A DNA stretch of 64,000 nucleotides from Pseudoxanthomonas sp. Its GTDB lineage: Bacteria > Pseudomonadota > Gammaproteobacteria > Xanthomonadales > Xanthomonadaceae. This document shows positions 45,215-53,616 of the stretch, piece after piece. Position 1 is the first letter of the stretch; each line of letters starts with the position of its first letter. The stretch is from the NCBI RefSeq assembly GCF_027498035.1, contig NZ_CP114978.1, positions 3,782,001 to 3,846,000 on the forward strand, read 5' to 3'. The notes beneath the pieces were generated by a model. The model had not been told where the DNA came from and did not search any database. It worked only from the letters and a program-made list of their open reading frames with translations. The position numbers and the translations under genes were made by a program.

Positions 45215-47062
45215 TCAGGCGGCGCGGGAAGCGCGCTTGCGATCGCTTTCGGTCAGGAACTTCTTGCGCAGGCGGATTTCCTTCGGCGTGATCTCGACCA
45301 GCTCGTCGTCGTCGATGAAGTCCAGGGCCTGTTCCAGCGAGAACTTGATCGCCGGGGTCAGGGCGATCGCGTCGTCCTTGCCCGAAGCGCGCATGTTGGT
45401 CAGCGGCTTGGTCTTGATCGCGTTGACGGTCAGGTCGTTGTCCTTGGAGTGGATACCGACCAGCTGGCCTTCGTACACGTTGTCGCCTTCGGCGGCGAAC
45501 AGCTTGCCGCGTTCCTGCAGCGGGCCGAGCGAGTACGCCGGGGTCGCACCCGGGGCATTGGCGATCATTACGCCGTTCAGGCGCTTGGCGATGGCGCCCT
45601 GTTCCTTCGGACCGTAATGGTCGAACACGTGGAACAGCAGGCCGCCACCCTGGGTCAGGGTCTTGAACTCGTTCTGGAAGCCGATCAGGCCACGCGCCGG
45701 GATTTCATAGTCCAGGCGCACGCGGCCCTTGCCGTCCGGCTCCATGTTCTTCAGCTGGCCCTTGCGGGTGCCCAGCTTTTCCATGACGCCGCCCTGGTGG
45801 ATTTCTTCCACGTCGACGACCAGCTGCTCGATCGGCTCCATCATCTTGCCGTCGATTTCCTTGATGATCACTTCCGGACGCGACACGGCCAGCTCGTAGC
45901 CTTCGCGACGCATGTTCTCGATCAGCACCGACAGGTGCAGCTCGCCACGGCCGGAGACCAGGAACTTGTCCGCGTCTTCCAGCTGCTCGACCTTCAGTGC
46001 CACGTTGTGCACGGTCTCGCGCTCCAGGCGGTCCTTGAGCTGGCGGCTGGTCAGGAACTTGCCACCGGACAGGTCCTTGTTGCCGGCGAACGGCGAGTTG
46101 TTGACCTGGAAGGTCATCGAGATGGTCGGCTCGTCCACGGTCAGCGCCGGCAGTGCTTCCGGGGTATCCAGGGCGCAGATGGTGTCGGAGATGGTCAGCT
46201 CGGCGATGCCCGAGATGGCGACGATGTCACCGGCCTCGGCGGTGTCCTGCTCGATGCGTTCCAGGCCCAGGAAGCCCAGCACCTGCAGGACCTTGCCCTG
46301 GCGCTTCTTGCCTTCGCGGTTGATCACCGAGACCGGCATGTTCTTCTTCAGGGTGCCGCGCTGGATGCGGCCGATGCCGATCACGCCCACGAAGTTGTTG
46401 TAGTCCAGCTGGCTGATGCGCATCTGGAAGGCGCCTTCCGGGTCCACTTCCGGCTTGGGCGCGTGTTCCATGATCGCTTCGTACAGCGGGGTCATGTCGC
46501 CGCTGCGCACGCTGTCTTCCAGGCCGGCGTAGCCGTTCAGGGCCGAGGCGTAGACGATCGGGAAGTCCATCTGCTCGGGCGTGGCGCCCAGGCGGTCGAA
46601 CAGGTCCCACACCTGCTCCACGACCCATTCGGGACGCGAGCCGGGGCGGTCGACCTTGTTGATCACCACGATCGGCTTGAAGCCCATCGCGAAGGCCTTC
46701 TGGGTCACGAAGCGGGTCTGCGGCATCGGGCCGTCCATCGCGTCGACCAGGATCAGCACGGTGTCGACCATCGACAGCACGCGCTCGACCTCACCGCCGA
46801 AGTCGGCGTGGCCGGGGGTGTCGACGATGTTGATGCGGTTCTTGACGCCGCTGCGCTTGTCTTCCCAGGTGATGGCCGTGTTCTTGGCCAGGATCGTGAT
46901 GCCACGTTCCTTTTCCTGGTCATTGCTGTCCATCACGCGCTCTGCGAGCACGGTGCGCTCAGACAACGTGCCGGACTGCTTGAGCAGCTGGTCGACGAGG
47001 GTGGTTTTACCGTGGTCGACGTGGGCGACGATGGCGATATTGCGGAGATTTTCGATGGACAT
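45215..47062 (-). CDS. typA: Ribosome-associated translational GTPase BipA/TypA
   Basis: BipA (615 residues), an EF-G-like GTPase involved in ribosome assembly and stress or cold growth. It has the P-loop NIAIVAHVDHGKTTLVDQLL, switch II DTPGHADFGGEVERVLSMVD and the specificity motif NKVDRPGSRPEW. The BipA-specific C-terminal region contains GKLFAAEGDNVYEGQLVGIH and LTNMRASGKDDAIALTPAIK. It is divergent from ppiB across a 105-base gap. Confidence 0.98.
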   Translation of the reverse strand: MSIENLRNIAIVAHVDHGKTTLVDQLLKQSGTLSERTVLAERVMDSNDQEKERGITILAKNTAITWEDKRSGVKNRINIVDTPGHADFGGEVERVLSMVDTVLILVDAMDGPMPQTRFVTQKAFAMGFKPIVVINKVDRPGSRPEWVVEQVWDLFDRLGATPEQMDFPIVYASALNGYAGLEDSVRSGDMTPLYEAIMEHAPKPEVDPEGAFQMRISQLDYNNFVGVIGIGRIQRGTLKKNMPVSVINREGKKRQGKVLQVLGFLGLERIEQDTAEAGDIVAISGIAELTISDTICALDTPEALPALTVDEPTISMTFQVNNSPFAGNKDLSGGKFLTSRQLKDRLERETVHNVALKVEQLEDADKFLVSGRGELHLSVLIENMRREGYELAVSRPEVIIKEIDGKMMEPIEQLVVDVEEIHQGGVMEKLGTRKGQLKNMEPDGKGRVRLDYEIPARGLIGFQNEFKTLTQGGGLLFHVFDHYGPKEQGAIAKRLNGVMIANAPGATPAYSLGPLQERGKLFAAEGDNVYEGQLVGIHSKDNDLTVNAIKTKPLTNMRASGKDDAIALTPAIKFSLEQALDFIDDDELVEITPKEIRLRKKFLTESDRKRASRAA

Positions 47063-47167
47063 GCGTCGGCGGGCGCGCTGGTGTGCACGCAGGGCTAGGG
47101 AGGGAAGCGCGTATTATAGCCGGTTACCGCCCGGCTCCGGGCCGATTGTTCCGAAGGAGTTAAACCG

Positions 47168-47662
<495 letters not shown>

Positions 47663-47940
47663 TCCGCTGCAGGCCTGCCCGGCCCGGTTGTCCGACGCGC
47701 ATGGCGTCACCCGGGCGGGCCCGGCCTGCATGGTAAAATTCCGCGCCGCAAAATCCATGCGGCGCGAGATCCACCCAAGAGGTGTTGCAGTCTTGAAGTC
47801 GCCCCGCCCTGAGTCTGGCTCCATGCCTCCCGCGCTGCGCCGCTGCTTCCGCATTGCCCTCAACCGTCCGGCGCGATAAGGCGCCTTCTCCCACGCGGCG
47901 GGCCGTGGCCCGCCCACGATGCTTCGAGGAAATAGTGACC
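47663..47940 (+). promoter_or_regulatory. mdh promoter and long leader
   Basis: An extended -10 TGGTAAAAT lies at 47731-47739 with no clear -35. The leader to mdh is then about 195 bases. It contains a short frame from ATG 47757 to TAA 47879 (40 codons, start MRREIHPRGVAVLK). Next comes GGCGGG pairing with CCCGCC within 47898-47915, just before the mdh ribosome site GAGGAAA. Translation of the short frame is speculative. Confidence 0.4.
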
Positions 47941-48927
47941 ATGAAATCCCCAGTCCGAGTTGCCGTCACCGGTGCCGCCGGCCAGATCGGTTATGCCCTG
48001 CTGTTCCGCATCGCCTCCGGCGAAATGCTGGGCAAGGACCAGCCGGTCATCCTGCAGCTGCTGGAGCTGCCGATCGACAAGGCCCAGGCCGCGCTGAAGG
48101 GCGTGATGATGGAGCTGGAAGACTGCGCGTTCCCGCTGCTGGCCGGCATGGTCGGCACCGATAACGCCGAAGTGGCCTTCAAGGATGCCGACGTCGCCCT
48201 GCTGGTCGGCTCGCGTCCGCGCGGCCCGGGCATGGAGCGCAAGGACCTGCTGCTGGCCAACGCGGAGATCTTCACCGCCCAGGGCGCGGCGCTGAACAAG
48301 GTCGCCAAGCGCGATGTGAAGGTGCTGGTGGTCGGCAATCCGGCCAACACCAATGCCTACATCGCCATGAAGTCGGCCCCGGACCTGGATCCGAAGAACT
48401 TCACCGCGATGCTGCGCCTGGACCACAACCGCGCGCTGAGCCAGCTCTCGGCCAAGCTCGGCAAGCCGGTGGCCGGCATCGAGAAGCTGGCCGTGTGGGG
48501 CAACCACAGCCCGACCATGTACCCGGACTACCGCTTCGCCACCGCCGACGGCGCCTCCATCGGCGAGGCCATCAACGACCAGGAATGGAACGCCAACACC
48601 TTCATCCCGACCGTGGGCAAGCGCGGCGCGGCGATCATCGAAGCGCGCGGGCTGTCCTCGGCGGCCTCGGCGGCCAACGCCGCCATCGACCACATCCATG
48701 ACTGGGTGCTGGGCACCAATGGCAAGTGGGTGACGATGGGCGTGCCGTCCGATGGTTCCTATGGCATTCCGGAAGGCGTGATGTTCGGTTTCCCGGTCAC
48801 CACCGAGAACGGCAAGTACGCCATCGTCAAGGATCTGCCGATCGACGACTTCAGCCAGAAGTACATCGACAAGACCCTGGCCGAACTGGAAGAAGAGCGC
48901 GCCGGCGTGGCCCACCTGCTGGGGTGA
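47941..48927 (+). CDS. mdh: Malate dehydrogenase
   Basis: NAD-dependent malate dehydrogenase of the TCA cycle (328 residues). The start MKSPVRVAVTGAAGQIGYAL at 47941 includes the nucleotide-binding glycine loop. Other motifs are VVGNPANTNAYIAMKSAPDL and the catalytic histidine in AVWGNHSPTMYPDYRFA. The size and sequence are of the type common in Xanthomonads and beta-proteobacteria rather than the 312-residue enteric enzyme. Confidence 0.96.
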   Translation: MKSPVRVAVTGAAGQIGYALLFRIASGEMLGKDQPVILQLLELPIDKAQAALKGVMMELEDCAFPLLAGMVGTDNAEVAFKDADVALLVGSRPRGPGMERKDLLLANAEIFTAQGAALNKVAKRDVKVLVVGNPANTNAYIAMKSAPDLDPKNFTAMLRLDHNRALSQLSAKLGKPVAGIEKLAVWGNHSPTMYPDYRFATADGASIGEAINDQEWNANTFIPTVGKRGAAIIEARGLSSAASAANAAIDHIHDWVLGTNGKWVTMGVPSDGSYGIPEGVMFGFPVTTENGKYAIVKDLPIDDFSQKYIDKTLAELEEERAGVAHLLG

Positions 48928-49026
48928 GCGAAGGCTGCTTGCGGGCCACTGGGCCGCAGCCTTTGCGAACGCCCGCGCTGCTTGCGCAGGCCGGGCGTGC
49001 GATCCATCGCTGACGTCAGTGTCATC

Positions 49027-49060
49027 AAACGCCGGGCCGCGAGGTCCGGCGTTTTTGTTT
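49027..49060 (+). terminator. Rho-independent terminator after mdh
   Basis: AAACGCCGGGCC pairs with GGTCCGGCGTTT (one G-U) around GCGA, then TTGTTT. The strong stem and T-rich end close the mdh transcript. Confidence 0.85.
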
Positions 49061-49078
49061 GCGCGACTGTCGCAACTG

Positions 49079-49121
49079 AGACCAAGGTCGAAACGCCGGG
49101 CTGGTATCGGCCGATTACGCT
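49079..49121 (+). promoter_or_regulatory. Activator-type promoter of the acyl-CoA synthetase, element shared with prpE
   Basis: AGACCAAGGTCG (49079-49090) contains the inverted repeat GACC-AA-GGTC. It is followed by CGGCCGAT (49108-49115) and a -10-like TACGCT (49116-49121), 25 bp after the 12-mer. The prpE upstream region has the same 12-mer, the same octamer and the same 25-bp distance. Confidence 0.6.
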
Positions 49122-49159
49122 TCGTGCCATGCCATCGGCTTATCGCCGGGAGGATGTTG

Positions 49160-50797
49160 ATGTCGCACGACGCTTACACGCAGGGCCTGGAGCGCAATCC
49201 GGCCAACTACACGCCGCTGTCGCCGCTGAGCTTCCTGCGGAAGGCGGCGCTGGTGCATCCGCAGCGGGTAGCGCTGATCCATGGTGCGCGCCGCTTGACC
49301 TGGGCCGACGCGTACGCGCGCTGCCGGCAGCTGGCAGCGGCGCTGCAGGGCTGGGGTATCGGTCGTGGCGACACGGTGGCGGCGATGATGCCCAACACGC
49401 CAGCGATGTTCGAGCTGCATTACGGGCCGGCGATGCTTGGCGCGGTGGTCAACACGCTCAATACGCGGCTGGATGCGACCACGATCGCCTTCATGCTGGA
49501 CTACGCCGAGGCGAAGGTGCTGTTCACCGACCGCGAGTTCGCACCGGTGATCGAACAGGCCTTGAAGCTGTGCAAACAGCCGCCGCGGGTGATCGATGTG
49601 GACGATGCGGACGTGACGGCGGGCGCGTTGGTCGGCGAGATCGAATACGAGGCGTTCATCGCGCACGGTGATGCCGGATTCGAGATGACGCTGCCGCCGG
49701 ACGAGTGGGATGCGATCTCGCTCAACTACACCTCCGGCACCACCGGTGATCCGAAGGGCGTGGTGTACCACCATCGCGGCGCGTACTTGAACGCGGTGGC
49801 CAACATCATCGACTGGTCGATGCCGCAACATCCGGTGTACCTGTGGACGCTGCCGATGTTCCACTGCAATGGCTGGTGCTTCCCGTGGACGATGGCGGCG
49901 GTGGCCGGCACGCAGGTCTGCCTGCGCAGGTTCGATCCCAAGCGCGTGTTCGAACTGATGCGCGAACACGGGGTCACCCATTACTGCGGCGCGCCGATCG
50001 TGCACAGCGCGCTGGTCGCCGCGCCTGCGGAATGGAAGCAGGGCGTGTCCGGCGTACACGCGCAGGTCGCTGGCGCCGCGCCACCGGCGGCGGTGATCGA
50101 AGGCATGGAACGCATGGGTTTCCACATCACCCACGTGTATGGCCTGACCGAGGTTTATGGGCCGGCATCGTTGTGCCAGCCGAGGGAGGAATGGAGCGCG
50201 CTCGACATCGAGGCGCGCGCCGACCTTAACAGCCGCCAGGGCGTGGCCTGCCTGCTGCAGGAGGACATGCAGGTGCTTGATCCGGAAACCCTGCAGCCGG
50301 TGCCGTGGGATGGCCAGGCCATCGGCGAGATCATGTATCGCGGCAACATCACGATGAAGGGCTACCTGGGTAACGCCGCAGCCACGCAGCAGGCATTCAA
50401 GGGTGGCTGGTTCCATACCGGCGACCTGGCGGTGGTGTATCCCGATGGCTACGTGAAGATCCGTGACCGTTCCAAGGACGTGATTATTTCCGGTGGCGAG
50501 AACATTTCGTCCATCGAAGTCGAAGATGCGTTGTGCCGTCATCCAGCGGTCATGGCCGCGGCGGTGGTCGCACGGCCGGACGAGAAGTGGGGTGAGACGC
50601 CATGCGCTTTCATCGAGTTGAAGTCCGGCGGCGAGCCGCTGCCACCCGACGCCATGCAGCAGTATTGCCGCGAGCATCTGGCCGGCTTCAAGGTGCCGCG
50701 TGCGTTCGTGTTCGGCGAGTTGCCGCGGACCGCGACCGGCAAGGTGCAGAAGTTCCTGCTGCGCGAACGCGCGCGTGACCTGGATCCAGCGCCTTGA
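49160..50797 (+). CDS. Medium/long-chain acyl-CoA synthetase (AMP-forming)
   Basis: An ANL-superfamily acyl-CoA ligase (545 residues) that activates a carboxylic acid through an acyl-adenylate. The start at 49160 (MSHDAYTQGLERNPANYTPL) lies 6 bases after GGGAGG; an ATG two codons upstream is too close to that site. It has the P-loop-like motif NYTSGTTGDPKGVVYHHRGA, the hinge motif IRDRSKDVIISGGENISSIE and the catalytic lysine in LPRTATGKVQKFLL. It resembles the AlkK/DmdB-like group that takes medium chains or methylthio-acids. The substrate cannot be fixed from sequence. Confidence 0.88.
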   Translation: MSHDAYTQGLERNPANYTPLSPLSFLRKAALVHPQRVALIHGARRLTWADAYARCRQLAAALQGWGIGRGDTVAAMMPNTPAMFELHYGPAMLGAVVNTLNTRLDATTIAFMLDYAEAKVLFTDREFAPVIEQALKLCKQPPRVIDVDDADVTAGALVGEIEYEAFIAHGDAGFEMTLPPDEWDAISLNYTSGTTGDPKGVVYHHRGAYLNAVANIIDWSMPQHPVYLWTLPMFHCNGWCFPWTMAAVAGTQVCLRRFDPKRVFELMREHGVTHYCGAPIVHSALVAAPAEWKQGVSGVHAQVAGAAPPAAVIEGMERMGFHITHVYGLTEVYGPASLCQPREEWSALDIEARADLNSRQGVACLLQEDMQVLDPETLQPVPWDGQAIGEIMYRGNITMKGYLGNAAATQQAFKGGWFHTGDLAVVYPDGYVKIRDRSKDVIISGGENISSIEVEDALCRHPAVMAAAVVARPDEKWGETPCAFIELKSGGEPLPPDAMQQYCREHLAGFKVPRAFVFGELPRTATGKVQKFLLRERARDLDPAP

Positions 50798-50860
50798 CAC
50801 TTGCGTAATTTTAATTTTCTATCCATGGCAGGCGTCGAGCCGGCTACGGGAAGTGCGGCC

Positions 50861-51574
50861 ATGAAGCGATCTGTCCTGCATTGGTGTCTCGCGGTGTGTG
50901 TCCTGGTGTCCTGTGGCGGCACGTTGCCGGTGACGGCCGCGCCCACCAGTGCGCTGGCGGGTTGCGCAACCACCGAGCCGGTGTTTCGACTGGTGCCGGG
51001 GCATTTCGATTTCTGTGTCGCCCGCAAGCTATGGTCGAGCGGGGACTATCGCGGTGCCGAGAAGATGCTGCTGCAGGCCGCGCGCTGGGCCGACAAGAAT
51101 GCACAGCTGGCGTTGGGCGTTGCGTATTTCACCGGGGCGGGGCTCGAACATGATCGCCCGCTTGGGCTGGCCTGGCTGGCATTGGCCTGCGAGCGTGGCA
51201 ATGCCGTCCTCCAACCCACCTGCGACCAATACCGCACGCAGGCCACGCCGCAGGAGCAACAGGCGGCGCAGGTTCGCCTGGCCAGGCTCAGCCCGGTCTA
51301 TGCCGACCGGGTTGCAGCGCCGCGAGCGGACCGCCGTTACCAGAAGGAGGCTGCGCTCATGCGTGGCAATCCCGCGTATGGCGGTGCGTGCATCGCCGGC
51401 ATCGATCTGATCGTGCAGGCGAATTTCAACAGTGATCCGCCGACCGACGCGGACGGTTGTGGGCTGGGCAGCCAGATGCGCACGGCGCGGATACTCGACG
51501 TGCTGCACGACGACTATTTCGAAGGCTGGAATGGAAAGGTGCAGGTTGGCGCGCCGCAGTCCCATCCGGACTGA
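50861..51574 (+). CDS. Sel1-repeat-like predicted lipoprotein of unknown function
   Basis: A 237-residue protein that I do not recognise beyond its repeat. The start MKRSVLHWCLAVCVLVSCGG at 50861, after CGGGAAG, gives a lipoprotein-type signal with LVSC as lipobox. Residues about 60-120 hold Sel1/TPR-like helices: GDYRGAEKMLLQAARWADKN, then AQLALGVAYFTGAGLEHDRP and LGLAWLALACERGN. The C-terminal third has no known motif. A possible own promoter, TTGACA (50794-50799) and TTCTAT (50817-50822), overlaps the end of the synthetase gene. It lies between two acyl-CoA synthetase genes, but no functional link is proven. Confidence 0.6.
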   Translation: MKRSVLHWCLAVCVLVSCGGTLPVTAAPTSALAGCATTEPVFRLVPGHFDFCVARKLWSSGDYRGAEKMLLQAARWADKNAQLALGVAYFTGAGLEHDRPLGLAWLALACERGNAVLQPTCDQYRTQATPQEQQAAQVRLARLSPVYADRVAAPRADRRYQKEAALMRGNPAYGGACIAGIDLIVQANFNSDPPTDADGCGLGSQMRTARILDVLHDDYFEGWNGKVQVGAPQSHPD

Positions 51575-51624
51575 TCTGGCCCGCAGAGCAGGGAAGCTGC
51601 CTCGATAGATCGACGTTCCTCCTA

Positions 51625-51667
51625 AGACCAAGGTCGGGAAGCGTCTCCCGGAAGCGGCCGATATTCT
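51625..51667 (+). promoter_or_regulatory. prpE promoter element shared with the upstream acyl-CoA synthetase
   Basis: AGACCAAGGTCG (51625-51636), then CGGCCGAT (51655-51662), with TATTCT (51662-51667) as a -10 candidate exactly 25 bp after the 12-mer. No -35 box is needed if an activator binds the inverted repeat. The match to 49079-49121 outside coding sequence is unlikely by chance. Confidence 0.6.
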
Positions 51668-51696
51668 CGGCTCCATATGCTCTGGGAGGGGCTGCA

Positions 51697-53598
51697 ATGT
51701 CATACGAAGAGGTCTATCGCCGATCCATCGAGCAGCCCGAGGCCTTCTGGGCCGAGGAAGCCAAGGCGATCCACTGGCATGTGCCGCCGCAGCAGATCTT
51801 GGAGTATTCCAGGCCGCCGTTCCGCAAGTGGTTCGTCGGCGGCCAGACCAACCTCTGCTACAACGCGATCGACCGGCACCTGGAAGAGCGCCCCGATCAG
51901 CTTGCACTCGTCGTGGTCTCCACCGAGACCAACGTCACTCGCGAGATCAGCTACCGCGAGCTGCATCGCGAAGTGAATGCCTTTGCTGCCGTGATCCAGC
52001 GGCTCGGCGTTGGGCGTGGTGATCGCGTGGTGGTGTACATGCCGAACATGGCCGAAGCCGTGTTCGCGATGCTGGCCTGCGCGCGGATCGGCGCGGTGCA
52101 CTCGGTGGTGTTCGGTGGGTTTGCCGCACACAACCTGGCGCTGCGCATCGACGATGCCCAGCCCAAGCTGTTGATTGCTGCCGATGCCGGCAGCCGCGGC
52201 GGCAAGGTGATTCCGTACAAGCCGATGATCGATGCGGCCTGCGCCGAAGCGCAGTTCCCGCCGCCCAAGGTGCTGATCGTCTCGCGTGATCTTGATCCGG
52301 CCGAACCGAAAGTGGCGGGGCGCGATGAGGACTACGCCGCGCTGCGTGCACAGGTGGGCGATGCGGACGTGCCGGTGGAATGGCTGGAATCCAATGAGCC
52401 GGCCTACCTGCTCTACACCTCGGGAACCACCGGCAAGCCCAAGGGCGTGCAGCGCGATGTCGGCGGCTATGCGGTGGCGATGGCGCAATCGATGCGCACC
52501 ATCTTCGACTGTGGCCCGGGCCAGGTGATGTTCTCCACTTCGGACGTGGGCTGGGCGGTGGGCCATTCCTACAACGTGTATGGGCCACTGATCGGTGGCT
52601 GCACGGCGATCCTCTACGAAGGCCTGCCGACCAATCCCGATGCCGGCATCTGGTGGGCGCTGTGCGAGCAGTACGGCGTGCGCACGATGTTCTCTTCGCC
52701 GACCGCGATCCGGGTGCTGAAGAAGCACGACGTGGACTTCATCCGTCGCCACGACCTGTCCGAATTGAAGTACCTGTTCCTGGCCGGCGAGCCGCTGGAC
52801 GAACCCACCGCGCACTGGATTACCGATGCGCTGCGCAAGCCGGTCATCGATAACTACTGGCAGACCGAAACCGGTTGGCCAGCATTGACCGTGCTGCCGG
52901 GCCTGGACATGAAGCCGGTGCGGTTCGGCTCGCCGGGGTTTCCGAATCTTGGCTACAAGATGAAGATCATCGACGAAGCCACCGGCGAGGAAGTCGCGCC
53001 CAACCAAAAGGGCGTGCTGGTGATGCAGCCGCCGCTGCCGCCGGGCTGCATGACCACGATCTGGAACGACGACCAGCGCTTCCTCGATAGCTACTTCAGC
53101 CACTTCAAGGAGCTGCTGTACAGCTCGCTGGACTGGGCGATCAAGGATGAAGATGGCTACACCTTCATCCTGGGGCGCACCGACGATGTGATCAACGTGG
53201 CTGGGCATCGCCTGGGCACGCGCGAGATCGAGGAATCGGTATCCGGCTTCCGCGACGTGGCCGAAGCTGCGGTCGTCGGGGTCAATGATGAACTGAAGGG
53301 CCAGGTGCCGGTGGTATTCGCCACGCTGCGCCAGGCGACCGAAGAGGCTGGCGCGCGCAACCTCGCTGCCGATGGCATGCGCAGGATGGTGGAGACCGAC
53401 CTGGGCGCGGTCGCGCGTCCGGCGCGGGTCTACATCGTCAACGCATTGCCCAAAACACGTTCGGGCAAGCTGCTGCGTCGTTCGATCCAGGCGCTGGCGC
53501 AGGGCAGCGATCCGGGCGATCTGTCGACGCTCGACGATCCCGGCGCGCTGGAGGAAGTGCGGCGCGCGCTGAGCCGCGGGCCCGATTCGGGGTCGTGA
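51697..53598 (+). CDS. prpE: Propionyl-CoA synthetase
   Basis: Propionate-CoA ligase (633 residues), which feeds the methylcitrate cycle. The start at 51697 (MSYEEVYRRSIEQPEAFWAE) follows GGGAGGGG; the frame is open upstream into the Sel1-like gene but without homology. It matches PrpE rather than acetyl-CoA synthetase: GGQTNLCYNAIDRHL, YTSGTTGKPKGVQRDVGGYA, IDNYWQTETGWPALTVLPGL and GRTDDVINVAGHRLGTREIE. The lysine in LPKTRSGKLLRRSIQAL is the residue controlled by acetylation in related enzymes. It ends 18 bases before the convergent HTH-citrate-synthase gene, with no terminator between. Confidence 0.95.
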   Translation: MSYEEVYRRSIEQPEAFWAEEAKAIHWHVPPQQILEYSRPPFRKWFVGGQTNLCYNAIDRHLEERPDQLALVVVSTETNVTREISYRELHREVNAFAAVIQRLGVGRGDRVVVYMPNMAEAVFAMLACARIGAVHSVVFGGFAAHNLALRIDDAQPKLLIAADAGSRGGKVIPYKPMIDAACAEAQFPPPKVLIVSRDLDPAEPKVAGRDEDYAALRAQVGDADVPVEWLESNEPAYLLYTSGTTGKPKGVQRDVGGYAVAMAQSMRTIFDCGPGQVMFSTSDVGWAVGHSYNVYGPLIGGCTAILYEGLPTNPDAGIWWALCEQYGVRTMFSSPTAIRVLKKHDVDFIRRHDLSELKYLFLAGEPLDEPTAHWITDALRKPVIDNYWQTETGWPALTVLPGLDMKPVRFGSPGFPNLGYKMKIIDEATGEEVAPNQKGVLVMQPPLPPGCMTTIWNDDQRFLDSYFSHFKELLYSSLDWAIKDEDGYTFILGRTDDVINVAGHRLGTREIEESVSGFRDVAEAAVVGVNDELKGQVPVVFATLRQATEEAGARNLAADGMRRMVETDLGAVARPARVYIVNALPKTRSGKLLRRSIQALAQGSDPGDLSTLDDPGALEEVRRALSRGPDSGS

Positions 53599-53616
53599 CG
53601 GATTGGCGCATCGGCA

